The notes below the pieces were generated by a model, which was not told where the DNA came from, did no database searches, and was given only the letters and a program-made list of their open reading frames with translations. The translations under genes and the position numbers were made by a program. Shown here piece by piece: positions 36,979 to 48,624 of a stretch of 64,000 nt of DNA (positions are counted from its first letter, which is position 1; each line of letters starts with the position of its first letter). The stretch is taken from NCBI GenBank assembly GCA_011316305.1, contig SAUG01000058.1:248001-312000 (forward strand), read 5' to 3'. This DNA is from Rusavskia elegans. Lineage: Eukaryota > Ascomycota > Lecanoromycetes > Teloschistales > Teloschistaceae.

Positions 36979-38208
36979 TCACGCTTCCAGCTCGCCCTCT
37001 TCACTGATTTCGTCTGCTGCATGACCCTCTTGTTCATTTGAAACTGCAAGATTGGCGGTAAAGTGGTCGTCAATGGCACCATTGATTCCCACGTTGCCGT
37101 TGGCGATTCTGCGCCGCTTTTCTTCGCCGTGGCTTTTTTCATCTCCAGATGGAGACGCTTCTCGCATGTCATTCGTCACGTCTGTCCTTTGACTGACGCC
37201 ATTGACGGCGGGTCTATTGTGCGTTTCACTAGGACTTTGACTTCTCTTCCTTGAGCCTTCGGATGCGCCCAGTGCGTCGTCACCCACTAGACCCGATGTT
37301 CCAGCCTGTTCGTCTTGAGCTGTTTGAAAATTCCTGGCTCTTGTCTTGGTGGTCAATCCATCCCCATCCTCCGGTGTCCTTTCATGGATGCTGATGTCCC
37401 TACCGTTTTTGACTTGTACATGCTCATACACTGCTGCGAGGGAGTTGCATGCCTGCTTGATGGCTCTGATGTCGATGCCAATGACCTCCCACCAGGGCTT
37501 CCCTTCATGATCATCGAGAATCTCCGTGTGACAGTGCTTTGCCGCAGCATAAAGCGCGCTGGCCGCGATCGTACGGCTCGAGAACTGCAAGCAAAGTGTG
37601 GTCATACAACTGTCATTGATGAAAGCCCATGCGGAATTTCTCAAGCGTCGATTATCGTTCTCGCCGAAGTAGTTCAAGTACTCAAACAAGACTTTGTAAG
37701 GGGGCTCCAGAGTCAGGTCGAAGCAAAGAGCCTCCAGAAGGACATCCTCATTATGAAGGATATTGTCCTTCCAACGCCAGTATTCTTTGTCCTGTTCGTC
37801 GACTAACTTTCGAGGATCTTTCTGTGCGACCCTGACGCAGGCAACAACCAATTCCTTCATCTTGCGACAGTCCTCCTCTATCTTGGTGGCGAGAAAGATG
37901 CTGGTGGCAGCCATGGAGTAGTAATGGAAGGCTGGCCGTCCAGGAGCTTCGACCATGGAGTGTCGCACAAAGAAGCGATGCAACAAGACTGATGCGGTGG
38001 CCAAGGTAACTTGAGGAAGCTTGAGCATGATGCCGACCTGGAAGATAAAATTGACACCCTTTCCTCTGTTCTCTCGCTCTTTCTCCGGTGGTAACCCATC
38101 TAATATTGAGGGAGTCCGTAATAGCTCGCTTTCAGTGAAGATCCATTGGGATTCGGCCATCATTAGAACTTCGTTTGGGAGTGCCAGGAGCTCGCGTGAA
38201 GGCGACAT
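36979..38208 (-). CDS. pch1: Pch1-like (cyclin T/K type) transcription-kinase cyclin
   Basis: A single-exon gene of 409 aa. Residues about 45-150 form the first cyclin fold (GKGVNFIFQVGIMLKLPQ, LLHRFFVRHSM, FLATKIEEDCRKMKELV) and about 160-265 the second (LCFDLTLEPPYKVL, ASALYAAAKHC). The PPEKERENRGKG lead-in is characteristic of the fungal Pch1/cyclin-K group. In this family the cyclin activates a Cdk9-type kinase (P-TEFb) that phosphorylates the RNA polymerase II tail and Spt5 in the nucleus. The C-terminal third is low-complexity and charged, with a basic EEKRRR patch (possible nuclear signal) and an acidic end. The start is the first ATG; a second in-frame ATG lies 15 codons on. No RIP damage is visible, although RIP blocks begin about 250 bp upstream and 700 bp downstream. 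A Ctk2/cyclin-L assignment is less likely. Confidence 0.88.
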   Translation of the reverse strand: MSPSRELLALPNEVLMMAESQWIFTESELLRTPSILDGLPPEKERENRGKGVNFIFQVGIMLKLPQVTLATASVLLHRFFVRHSMVEAPGRPAFHYYSMAATSIFLATKIEEDCRKMKELVVACVRVAQKDPRKLVDEQDKEYWRWKDNILHNEDVLLEALCFDLTLEPPYKVLFEYLNYFGENDNRRLRNSAWAFINDSCMTTLCLQFSSRTIAASALYAAAKHCHTEILDDHEGKPWWEVIGIDIRAIKQACNSLAAVYEHVQVKNGRDISIHERTPEDGDGLTTKTRARNFQTAQDEQAGTSGLVGDDALGASEGSRKRSQSPSETHNRPAVNGVSQRTDVTNDMREASPSGDEKSHGEEKRRRIANGNVGINGAIDDHFTANLAVSNEQEGHAADEISEEGELEA

Positions 38209-38460
38209 ACTTCAGCTCTTGTACATGGAGAGGTAGAATGTCGATTCCACCTCGGAAGGTGGTTCTAAGGCTGCGACGCATGAATGGACACTCCGTATTG
38301 TGGTGTAGCTCACAATGTGACAATAGTGAAGTTGCGCGGTTGCGCTATTGCTAGGGGTAAGGTATGTCCTAGTGCCTACCCTGGAATAAATAAACCTGGT
38401 CGGTAAAACAAGACTGCTAAACCCTACCAATCGTCGAATACGAAATACCGAGTTTTTCAT
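38209..38460. promoter_or_regulatory. Promoter/5' flank of the cyclin gene, ending at the RIP boundary
   Basis: About 250 bp of balanced composition precede the start codon. At about 38,460 the sequence changes abruptly to AT-rich RIP-type DNA, so the whole promoter must lie in this short stretch or extend into damaged repeats. No clear TATA box was identified. Confidence 0.45.
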
Positions 38461-38529
38461 TCTCTAAATTAATAAAATAGCGATAAATATATTATAAATA
38501 TAACTTTTATAAAAAATTCTATTATATTT

Positions 38530-38900
38530 ATTTAATTCTGATTTTAATTTTAATATTCGATAGACTAATAATTTAATAAATATATTGAATATTGGTATAT
38601 TAGTATCGGATATATAATAAAAAAGTTTATATTCAAACTAAATTAATATTAATAACGATTTTTAATAAATTTAATTTCAAATTATCGAATAATAAAATAT
38701 ATTTTTTTTACAAATAATTTTATATAGAAGTTTTTATAGATAAATATATTTCGTAGTTTTTTCTTTTTTTCTTTTTTTCTACTAGTAATATAAATCTTTT
38801 ATAAATACTACGATTTTTTTTTTTCAATATATATTTTAGAATTTCTATTGAATTTATAGACGTTTTATTAATATTCTATTAATATTTTGTTTCTATAAAA
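38530..38900. repeat. Fragment of the internal part of the tRNA-like long element
   Basis: It aligns with 26,960-27,230 and 40,000-40,280: the shared order is TATACCAGTATCGAATATACG-type sequence, then ACCTCGTAGTTATCGCTTCTT-type, then CCAGTAATATAAG-type, all heavily mutated to A/T here. No arms or head accompany it. Confidence 0.5.
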
Positions 38901-38989
38901 AAATTCAATAGTTTAGATTATTTAATAAAAATCAATTTTATATAATAAATAACTAATTTAGATTAAAAACTACGTTTAATTTATTACTT

Positions 38990-39620
38990 TCTACTAACAA
39001 AATACCAATAGACAATCAATTTTCTACTAATAAAAAGCTAATAAAAAATCGATAAAATATTAAAAACAATTAAAGTAATAATATTAATAGAAATCGATTT
39101 ATCGATTTCGAATTCGATAGATCGATTTAGAAACTTTTAAATTTGGTTAACGTTATCTAGATTCTTTAATCGGAACCGAAATATCCATTTTATCACTATT
39201 TAAAAATTAGTTTAAAAATTTTGAAAAAAGAATTTTCGAAAGATTCGAATATTAAATCGACGTTAGATTTAATTAGATAATTTTTTTACCAAAGAAAACA
39301 ATCTATATTACAATCTTTAACTATTATATTAAAAATTCAGATAGTAAAATCTAAAACTCGATTATATATATAATATTAAATAAAGTATATTATAATTGCA
39401 ATGAAAATTTCAACAATATTATATTAGTATTATATTAGCTTTTTATTAATCGTTTATTAGTAAAAGTATTAAATTCGTTTCAACTATTCGTTTTAGCTAG
39501 ATAAATTATTAGCGTCAATATTTTTTCAATATTTTATCGATTAAAAATTTCAATTATTTTTTTATAAATAAAATATTAATAATTTATCGAATTTGATATT
39601 CGTAACAGTTAAATATTAAT
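38990..39620. repeat. Possible foldback structure
   Basis: The segment around 39,020-39,090 (AAAAAGCTAATAAAAAATCG, then ATAAAATATT) recurs inverted around 39,435-39,560 (TAGCTTTTTATTAATCG, and AATATTTTATCGATT). The arms are imperfect and low-complexity, so chance similarity is possible. Confidence 0.3.
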
Positions 39621-39705
39621 TTATTATCTAAAAATATATAAATATTTTAAATTTATTTATATTTGTAATAGTAATAACTATAGATTAAATTAGATACTAA
39701 GTTTT

Positions 39706-41102
39706 TATATATATACGATTAATTATTTGAATTTTTGATTTTAATCTTTTACGATTTAATATTAGAGATACTAAACCGAACAGACTACGTAATTATTTAA
39801 TATTTAAATAATTTGTCGGAAACTCGAATTTAGAATTTTCGAAAAAGCTAGATCTAAACTAAAATCTAAAGAAAAATCGTAATCTATTTAATTTTATTAA
39901 TTTAATTTACTTCGATCGAAACGGCTAGACGGAGATGATCTACTATATTTAGTTATTTTATTTTAATTTTAATATTCGGTAAACCAGTGGTTTGATAGAT
40001 AAATCAAACGTTAGTATATCAGTATTAAATATACGATAGCAAAATTTATATTCCAATTTAAATAACGTAAATAACAGTTTTTAATAATTTTGATTTAAAT
40101 TTATTTAGTAATATTATATATTTTTCTACCGATATTTTAATTAACGTAGAAATATTTATTGATAATTATACCTCGCAGTTATTACTTTTTTTTCCTTTTT
40201 TTTTTACTAGTAATATAAACTATACTTTTATAAATACTATAATTTACTAAAGATTTTTCCGTACGTATATATTTCCGTAATAGCTATAGCTATAAACTAA
40301 ACAAGACGGTAGTATCTTTTTATATCCGTAATAACTATATCTATCCGTACGGTCGTCGACTATCTCGTTATAGCTAGAATAATCTATTTCGACTTTAATT
40401 TAAATCCCTTCCTTACTATTTTTAAAACGCGCTATCCGATCTTTTTACTTTCTTTTAATTTAATCAACTAGATAAAGCTTCTAGCTATAGTAGCTAGCGT
40501 ATTATCTAGTAACTTTTTTAAAGTTAAATAGGTTAAAGAATATTTTAATAGCTTAACGGAACGTTTAAATATAGATTATATAATAAATATAATCGAAGCG
40601 ATAACTATAGATAAAAACTTTATAGTATAGTAAATAGATATAGCGGAAATATTAAATATTTATAATTATTTATAACGTCGAAAAAGTACTAGATAATAGA
40701 GAATTCGTAATCGCGAATAAAAAAGGAAATAGTTAAATGGAAGTAATTAACACTGTAAATCTTGCCTGACGAATATACCTTTAGCTGTGAAAATTTCTTT
40801 ATACGTAAATATAATAATCGCTGCCGTATATAACGTTGATACAATATATATATAAATATTTATTTAAAAACTTTATATAATATTAAATAGAAGCTTTTTA
40901 GAAAAAAAAATCTACTATTTAGATCTTCTAGATAAAAACTCTATATAAAAATCGACTTAGTCGATAAAAGAAATTTAAATATTAGATTAACTTTCGAAGA
41001 ATTCGAATTTTCGACCCGTCGGATTTAATTTTATTAATTCGAAAAAGCGCTGAATTCGCTAGATTTTCAAATCACGTAGTTTGTTACTGCGCAATCCAAG
41101 CC
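39706..41102. mobile_element. Long form of the tRNA-like family (copy C), most complete
   Basis: The left arm (39,706-39,955) matches copy A. The internal part (to about 40,930) matches copy B. The tRNA-like head (about 40,990-41,102, minus) has a mutated B-box. At about 1.4 kb this is the only copy in the window with arm, internal region and head together. Both ends match those of the short copies. Confidence 0.6.
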
Positions 41103-41567
41103 ATTAGATATTAATATATTTATAATAATAATATCTATTTTCGCGGATATTAATTATTTTGTTCTAGTTAAAATAATTTATATCAATTACGATAAATCTA
41201 TTTTTTATTATTTTTAAATATTATAGAATTATCTAAAAGTTTTAGTATTTTCAAAAATGGTTTTATTGATTAGAATTTCTATGAATTTAAAGTATAACAG
41301 GTAATCAATTTAATAGTTAAATTAAAATAAATCAATTTTATTTGCTATAGCAGTCTATAGCGATAACTAGTAAATTAAATACGAATTATTAAAGCGTCGA
41401 GTTCGAAATCTAAATAGATAATCAGATTTTCTTTTTTTAAATATTTTCATCTATTGAAAACTCTGAGAAAACCTCTTTTCAGTATTTTTATTTACTAATA
41501 CCATTAAAATATCTGCTAGTACTAATACTATAACTTTTTTACGTTATTTTATTTATCGAAACGTAAT
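41103..41567. other. AT-rich sequence with no identifiable feature
   Basis: RIP-like spacer between the tRNA-like element and the LTR element. No gene or matched repeat was seen. Confidence 0.5.
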
Positions 41568-41572
41568 AGAAA

Positions 41573-44500
41573 TATAACGTTCCTGTATATCAAAAAACGT
41601 TACGCTCGAGCCTAGCTACAGCCGTAGGCGTAGTCCGAGCTATTAAATATTTAAGAAATTCTAATATAGAAAATCGGGACTAGTCCTATATAAATATAAA
41701 AGTAAAATCTTAATATTATAAGACGTTTTCGCTACGTAGTTAATTATAAAAAAGAAAAAGAGAGTATTTAGTAATTATATTAACGACTAATAAAAAAAGC
41801 TATCTAATAGAAACGAAAAACGATATATATAAATAAAAGTAGCTATTATAGTACTAGTTTTTAAAAACGATTTTTATAGCTAACGCGGCCTTACGTTAGT
41901 TAGATCTTCGCCTAGCTAATCTACCGCTGGTACTTTTATAGAATTATAGGTATAATACGGTTCTTTCTATATTGTTTTTTATCTAGTATATTAATTTATT
42001 CCATAGAATATATTAAATCGATTATCTTTTATATTCTTTTTTTTTTCTCTATATTTATATTATATATTCTCGAAAAGTAAATCGATTAAAATTCTTTCGT
42101 CGTATTTAGTCTAGAGATATTAATATATCTTTTTATTATAGCTTTTATATTTATAATCCTTTAAAATAATATAAAGTAAAAGTTAATAGTTATATTTATA
42201 GATAGTATATTAGAATTTAAAGGTTATATAATCTTTTAATATCCGATATTATATATTTTTTCCTGGAATCTTTTATTTTTTCTTTTCTAACTATCTTTAG
42301 AACGTCGTTTTAAAAATAAGAAAAATAAACTCCGTTCTAATATCGAAAATATTATTAAAGACTATTCCGAAGCTCGTTATCGTATTAAATCTTTTTTAGA
42401 TTCTAAAAAGGAAATTCGTAACTATTATTATATTTAAAAGTCGAGATTCCGCCGGCTTTTTAGAAAATAAAAATATTTTATTAAATCTTATCGTACTTTC
42501 GATAAATATAAAAGCGATTTTATTATTTAGAAATAATATATTTTATTTTATTTTAATAAATTTAATAATTCGATTATATTCTATTCCTCCGATTTCTATA
42601 TATTAGCCGCGTCTTAGGCGTCCGATAAGTTAATACTAGTATAATATTTCAAAGATTTTAATAGATTTTCTAGAAAATTTAATTCCTTCTATCTAATAGA
42701 AACGGCGAATATATAAAAAAGTATCTAGTAAAAGATTTCTCTATTTTTTTTTTGTTTTTTAGTAGATTTCTATTTATATATCGATATTATAAATTATATC
42801 TAGATTTTTAGAAACTTCTATATATTTCTATTCTTTTAGTTATTATTTTATCCTATAATAATAAAGATAGAAACCAGCCGAGTATTTTATATTTTAGTTA
42901 AATATTTAATATAGGATCTAGCGTTTTTTATTTTATATTTAAACCGTATATTTGGTTTAGATCGTATTTAATTTATTCTATTTCTTTAATAATATTTAGA
43001 TAGAACTTTTTAATATAATTTATCTATAGTTTTTATACTATTTTTAAATTTTTATCGTGTTTTTATATAAATTATTATAAATAATAATAGTATTCCTTTT
43101 AGATTCGTATTTTCTATACTTTAACTCCTTTTTTAAATTTTTTATCTAGGTTTTGAATTTATTCGTAGTCATTATTTAATATAATATCCAGTTCTTTATA
43201 TAAAAGATATTTATAAATAAAAAAATTTACTATTTATAGTTCTATTCTTCTATCTATCGTATTTTCTTACGCCGATATTTCTAAAATCGATTTTTTTTAT
43301 TCGTTTCCGAGAGTAATATATTACTTTAGACTATTCATTAATATAAAATTCAATATTCCGATAAATTCGTTTCTTATTTTAACTTTAATTTCTATAATTT
43401 AATTTTTTTATCGAAAATACTTTTAGATTTATCTTTTAATCTACTCGTATAATCTCTTTATATTTTTATTTTCTTTTTCTTTATTTACGAGAGCTATTAT
43501 TTAGTAATTTTTAATTTTAATTTTAAATACTATAATAAAAGGTTTTTCTATTTCGTATAGTTTAAATTCTATAATCGGCCTTTTTATTTTTTTAGCTCTT
43601 TTTAGTTCTATAGGATATTATCCTAATCTCTTTTTATTTAATAAATAGATAAAGTAATTATTATTATAATAGACTGTTTAACTTTCTATTATATACTTTC
43701 TAATTTTTTATTTAAATAATTTTTTCATTAATTCGAATTAGTATTCGATTACCTCTATTATATTTTTAATTAGATAATTTTTTTTTAAAGTATTTCGTCT
43801 TTTTATATAAATAATAAACTTTAATCCGCGATTTTTTCGTCTCGGTAGTATCGAATTCTATTAGGTTTCCTTTAAACTATTTTTTAATAGATTTTATTTT
43901 ACTAAACGTCTATTTATCTATATATAATTTATATTATCTAATTTTAATCTTTTTTATTAATTTAATAAATATTATTAGTAAATCCGGTTCTTCGATTACT
44001 ACTATAGTTTTTTTATTTCTATTCTAAAATTTTTTATAGAAATAGGCTTTTAGAGCTAAATTCTTCTAGTTTACTTTCTAAACTAACGTTCTAAACTAAA
44101 TAATATAGATAGCTATCGACTTCTACTATTTAGAACTATTAGTTTTTTTTCTATTATCCTATCTTTATTATTATTATCGAAGCTTTCTTTTATAGCTATA
44201 TTTAAGTTATAATGATTATAAAAAATCTTGGATATTTTATCTTTCTTTTAATTTTTCGGATTATTAAGATAGTTTTCTATATAGAATTATAACTAATTAA
44301 AGACTGCTTTCTCTAGATTGATTATTACGAATAAATCTTTAACTATTTTATTTAGAAATTGGTTTATATATAATAAAAAGTAGATATTCATTTAAATAAA
44401 CTATAGTTTTGTAAATTTTCTATATTTTTTATAGATATTTAGTATTACCGTTTTAATAGTATCGTTTTAATCTATAGAACGGGATAACGAGACTAATATA

Positions 44501-44924
44501 GTAAATTATTAAAATATAACGTCTCTATATATTAGAAGGCGTTATATTCGAGCATAGCTATAGCCGTAAATAAAATCCGATCTATTAAATAGTAAAGAAA
44601 TCCTAGTATAAAATATCGAGACTAGTTCTATATAATCGAAAAAGTAAAGTTTTAATATAACGAGAGATCATTATTATATAATTAATTATAAAAAAAAATA
44701 GGGACAGTATTTAGTAATTATATTAATAAGTTACGAGAATAGTTATTTAATAGGAATAAAAAATACTATATATAAATAAAAGTGATCGCTATAGTCGAAA
44801 GTAGCTATAGATATTTAATACCGGCTTATAAAAGCGGCCTTTACGGCTAGCGTGGCCCTGCGCTAGTTGGTCCTTCGTCTGGTCAATCCAGCGCTGGTAC
44901 TCTTGCGGAATTATAGACGTAATA
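41573..44924 (+). mobile_element. Compact LTR retrotransposon (3352 bp) with perfect AGAAA target duplication
   Basis: Direct repeats of about 385 bp (41,573-41,957) and 410 bp (44,515-44,924) share termini TATAACG...(CG)TAATA, i.e. TG...CA ends after RIP. They are flanked by AGAAA at 41,568-41,572 and 44,925-44,929. The LTRs contain matching segments such as GCGCTGGTACTCTTGCGGAA against ACCGCTGGTACTTTTATAGA. The 2.56-kb interior is too short for gag-pol. A plus frame near 42,290-42,700 is open except for TAG/TAA (segment KDYSEARYRIKSFLDSKKEI) and I recognise no retroviral domain in it. Primer site and polypurine tract are not clear. A non-autonomous LTR element is the likeliest reading. Confidence 0.72.
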
Positions 44925-44976
44925 AGAAAATCTAATATTATATTAAATACTATCGCGTTTTCGAAAACACGCCGTC

Positions 44977-45450
44977 TAACTGGTCGTCGGATGGAATTTC
45001 GAATCTAGATTAACTAATCCGATCCGACCCGAATCGGATTTTTCTAAAATTCGATCCGATTCGGTTCCGGATCGAACTCGAAAATCCGAATTCGATCTAT
45101 TAAAACCGTTAAACTCTAGTACAAAATTTATATCTATCTATTTATAAAATCTCTGTCAATAAAACTACGCTAGCAAAAAAATTTCTAGTTAGACTAAATA
45201 TATTACTTTTAAATATTATTTTAAAATAAAATTAAATAATTTATTAATTATAATATTATATTATATATTGAAGGTTTAATAAATTGAATCGAATTTCTAT
45301 CGATTTCTATTTTATAATTCGATTTAACTTTCGATTCTAATATTAGAAACCTATCTAAACTATTTAGCGGATCGGATTAAATTAATTTACTAAAATTCGA
45401 ATCGAGTTTTCGAAATACCGACGGGAATCTATATCGAAGTAGCCAATTTA
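44977..45450 (-). mobile_element. hAT-like TIR element (family M2) with perfect 8-bp duplication
   Basis: The element starts TAACTGGTCGTCGG and its reversed end starts TAAATTGGCTACTTCG. It is flanked by ACGCCGTC at 44,969-44,976 and again at 45,451-45,458. An 8-bp duplication with short TIRs fits the hAT superfamily (established for the superfamily; inference here). The 474-bp length and lack of a frame make it a non-autonomous member. It sits inside a relic of the tRNA-like long element. Confidence 0.72.
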
Positions 45451-46430
45451 ACGCCGTCTATATTTATAGTATTAATTCGCGCTATTCGATTTTTCTATTT
45501 TCTTTTATTTTAATCGATCGAATAAAATTTTTAATCGTAGTAATTAATATATTAACTAGCGACTCTTTTAAAATTATATAGATTAAAAAATAAATTTAAA
45601 TTTGAATAAAATATTTAAAAATAAACTATATAATAAATATAATCGAATCGATAGTTCTATATATATTTATATACGATTTAATCGTTTGAAATTTTGATAT
45701 TTATTTTTTTACGATTTAGTATTTAAAATATCAATCGATTGAATAACGTAATAATATAAAATTATTTTATCGAAAATTTCATTTTAGAATTTCTAAAAAA
45801 ATTAAATCTATATAAAATTTCATTAAAAAGAAATTTAATTTATTTAATTATTTATATAAATTCAATTATAAATTAATTAATTTCAATAACTAAATCGATA
45901 TAATCTATTATATATACAAATAAGAAAATAATTTTTTTTTAAATATTGATATAATCGATAGAAAAAATTTAAATATTAGTTAATTTTCGTAGGATTCGAA
46001 TCTTCGTCGCGCTATTTTCGAATATAATTTTTAATTTCGAAAAAAATTGAATCCGTAAACAATAGATTTTTTAAATAAAGTAGTTTTTACTACTACGTTT
46101 TTCAAGCCGAAATAATAATAATAAATAATCATTTCATAATATAATAGTTAACTATTACGAATATTTCAGTTTTAATAATTATTTATTATATAAAAAAATA
46201 ATTAGAAAATTTGAAATCGAATATAAAGATAAATAATTAAAAGAAAGTAATTAATATTATAAATCCTGTTTGACGAATATATTTATGACTATAGAAAATC
46301 CATTATACGTAAAATATAATAATCGTTATCGTATACAATTTTAAAAAAGACTTATATATAAATTTAATATTATTTTGTATAAAAATCTATTAAATATATA
46401 TTTTATATTTTCAAAAATTTTCTTTTAATA
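45451..46430. mobile_element. Long-element relic interrupted by a short-form copy (copy D, 45,657-46,108)
   Basis: Positions 45,451-45,656 and 46,109-46,430 are consecutive pieces of the internal region seen at 27,360-27,900. Between them lies a complete short form: left arm starting near 45,657 (TTTATATACGATTTAATCG) and tRNA-like head ending AAGCC at 46,108. The short form is thus a discrete insertion and mobile in its own right. The B-box region reads GATTCGAATC here. Confidence 0.62.
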
Positions 46431-46919
46431 ACGTTTTTATTCGTTTTTTTAAATAGAAGCTTGTTTTTTGTTTTTAGAAAATATCTATCGAACTAACGAA
46501 ATCCTTTTATTAATCGATAAAACTATTCGAAATTCTAGAAATTAATTTTTTGAAATAATATAAACAATAATATAAACAATAAAAAAAATAAAAAATTTTT
46601 TAAAAATTAAATAGAAATTTGATTTATTAAATTCGATATATTAAAATCAATTAAATTTCTATTTATTAAAGTATTAAAGCAATATAAAATATTTTGAAAT
46701 TCGTTAGTCGACGATTAGTATTTTAGAGGCAACCGTATATTTTACAACAATTTGTCTACGGTAAATCTACGTTAAAATCGCCGAAAATAACTAGTTTCCG
46801 AGAACTAGTTGCAGATATTTCGAAAATAACAAATTAGAAAAAACTAAATAGTCGATTTCTAGATATTTAGAATTTTCGAATTAGGCTTAATTTATTCTAA
46901 CCAGCTTATTTCGACAAAT
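46431..46919. other. AT-rich sequence with no identifiable feature
   Basis: RIP-type composition; no open frame and no repeat matched within the window. Confidence 0.45.
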
Positions 46920-47240
46920 TATCGATTAATCTCTCGTTAATATTCGTTCAACATTCAATCAACTACGAGTTATTCTTTTAATTTTAAATATTATTAGTCA
47001 GTAGAGTAAATGAACCTATAGATTACGTAATTTTTCAGTCTAATTCGTCGATTCTATAATTCTAGCTACTTTATAGAAACCGTAAAAATCGAATAAAAAT
47101 TAAAAAAAAAGAGATTTTTACGGGATTCGAACTCTGAATTATTTAGTAATCAAAAATTTTTAATAATCAAAATTTTATTAGATAGAGTTTGTAATGATAT
47201 ATAAAATAGAATTTAAATATCTATCTAATCAATAATATAT
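46920..47240 (-). repeat. Second tRNA-like repeat family (copy 2)
   Basis: It aligns with 33,485-33,800. The minus strand contains GAGTTCGAATCCCG, a good B-box, near 47,124-47,137. The A-box region is obscured by A/T mutation. Confidence 0.45.
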
Positions 47241-47490
47241 TCTACGAATAGTAAAAAAATAAAATTATTTATTTATATCAATTAAATTTTTTATTAAATT
47301 TTCTATTAACTTTCTATCATTTATCTATTAACTTTCTATTAATTATTTATTAATTTTATAAAATCACAAATATAGTTTTAATTAATTATTTATTTTATAT
47401 AAATTTAGATTATATAAAACTAGATATTATATAAAAGCTATTAGTTAATTTAAATTATCAAGTAATTTATAATTGATTTTATTTTACTTT

Positions 47491-47838
47491 TCGGAACGAG
47501 ATATAGAAATTTCTATTTCGAATTTAATTCGAACGGATTCGAATCGGATCCGGATCGGATTAGATAAATATCGATCTAATCTATTCCGATTCGGATTAAA
47601 TTCGAAACGGAATTGACTAAAAATAGTAATTTTTAAAAATAATTATAGAAGTTTCTATATAGACGCTAAATTAACGTCTATTCTAACGCGATAACTAATT
47701 AATTCGTCTTTTAAACGAAATAAACCCGCGAAAACTCGTTTATATTCTAATCCGTTTATAACCCGATCGGAATTTAATTTAATCCGGATTGGATCGAATC
47801 AAAAAATCTAGAATCCGATCCGATCCAACCCGTTCCGA
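47491..47838 (-). mobile_element. Short TIR element M1, copy 2 (348 bp)
   Basis: An inverted copy of the element at 31,271-31,661: its right end, reversed, starts TCGGAACGGGTTGGATCGG and its left end starts TCGGAACGAGATATAG. It is the last recognisable repeat before the gene-rich block. Confidence 0.65.
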
Positions 47839-47879
47839 GATCTATTCCTTTTAATATGAAACTAGTAATTAATATTATT

Positions 47880-48624
47880 TTCATTATCGGCTAATATCTT
47901 GTTTTCTTCAACGTTAAATCGACAAAATGTCGATATGTTGTCGTAGGACGAGCGGTTGCCACTAAGGTAGGGGTTGACAGTCTTGTCTTTACCTTACTGA
48001 CCAGGTTTATTTAATCTGGGGTAGGCGGCTCGGCGGTTTGCCGATCCCGCAGTGGCGCCGAGAGCCATGTCCTTTCCAGCACCTTATCTCGACTACCATA
48101 TCACCGTCCATTGTTACAGTCTTGATCAGTTTCTGTCGCGAGTGCCTTTGTAAAATCAATACTCCAAATGTAATCATCTGACCTCCAGGGATATTTTGCA
48201 ACCAGCGATTTGTGGTATAGTTTCGCCATCATTCGTCTTATTCCGCCATTGCTACTTGGTCCAATGATTTCAGCCGATTAAGCACCCTTTCGTTCGGCAC
48301 CCTGGAGCAATTCGCTATTTCTTCTTGTCGAGAACGCTTCTCCGACCCTGAATACAATGGAGTCGCGATGGCCCCCCAGGGCGTCCCTTGATCCCAGCGA
48401 TGCTATCATCTCACGGTAGTTCGCCCCTGCCTATCCTCAAGCCGTGATCCTTGACTAAACGCAGCGACTGAAGTGTTGGACAAGTATACGATCCTGCCAT
48501 CCAAGGCTATCGTCCACAGCGATTCTCAATTGCTTCCTCGAAAAGTTCCGCAACATGGAATTCCTTCGACTCCCTGTCCCCATCATACCGATCGTCCTTC
48601 TCGTCTCATCCTTCCTTCGACTCA
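47880..48624. other. Transition from RIP block to gene block; upstream region of the F-box gene
   Basis: Composition becomes balanced at about 47,910. No convincing gene is seen; small frames are present but have no protein-like features. The last few hundred bases are pyrimidine-rich (CCTTC, TCGACTC repeats), typical of fungal promoters and leaders. Confidence 0.5.

Noticed and set aside
37315..37806. Plus-strand frame of 163 codons inside the cyclin gene
   Set aside because: It is antisense to the cyclin fold, whose protein match is clear.
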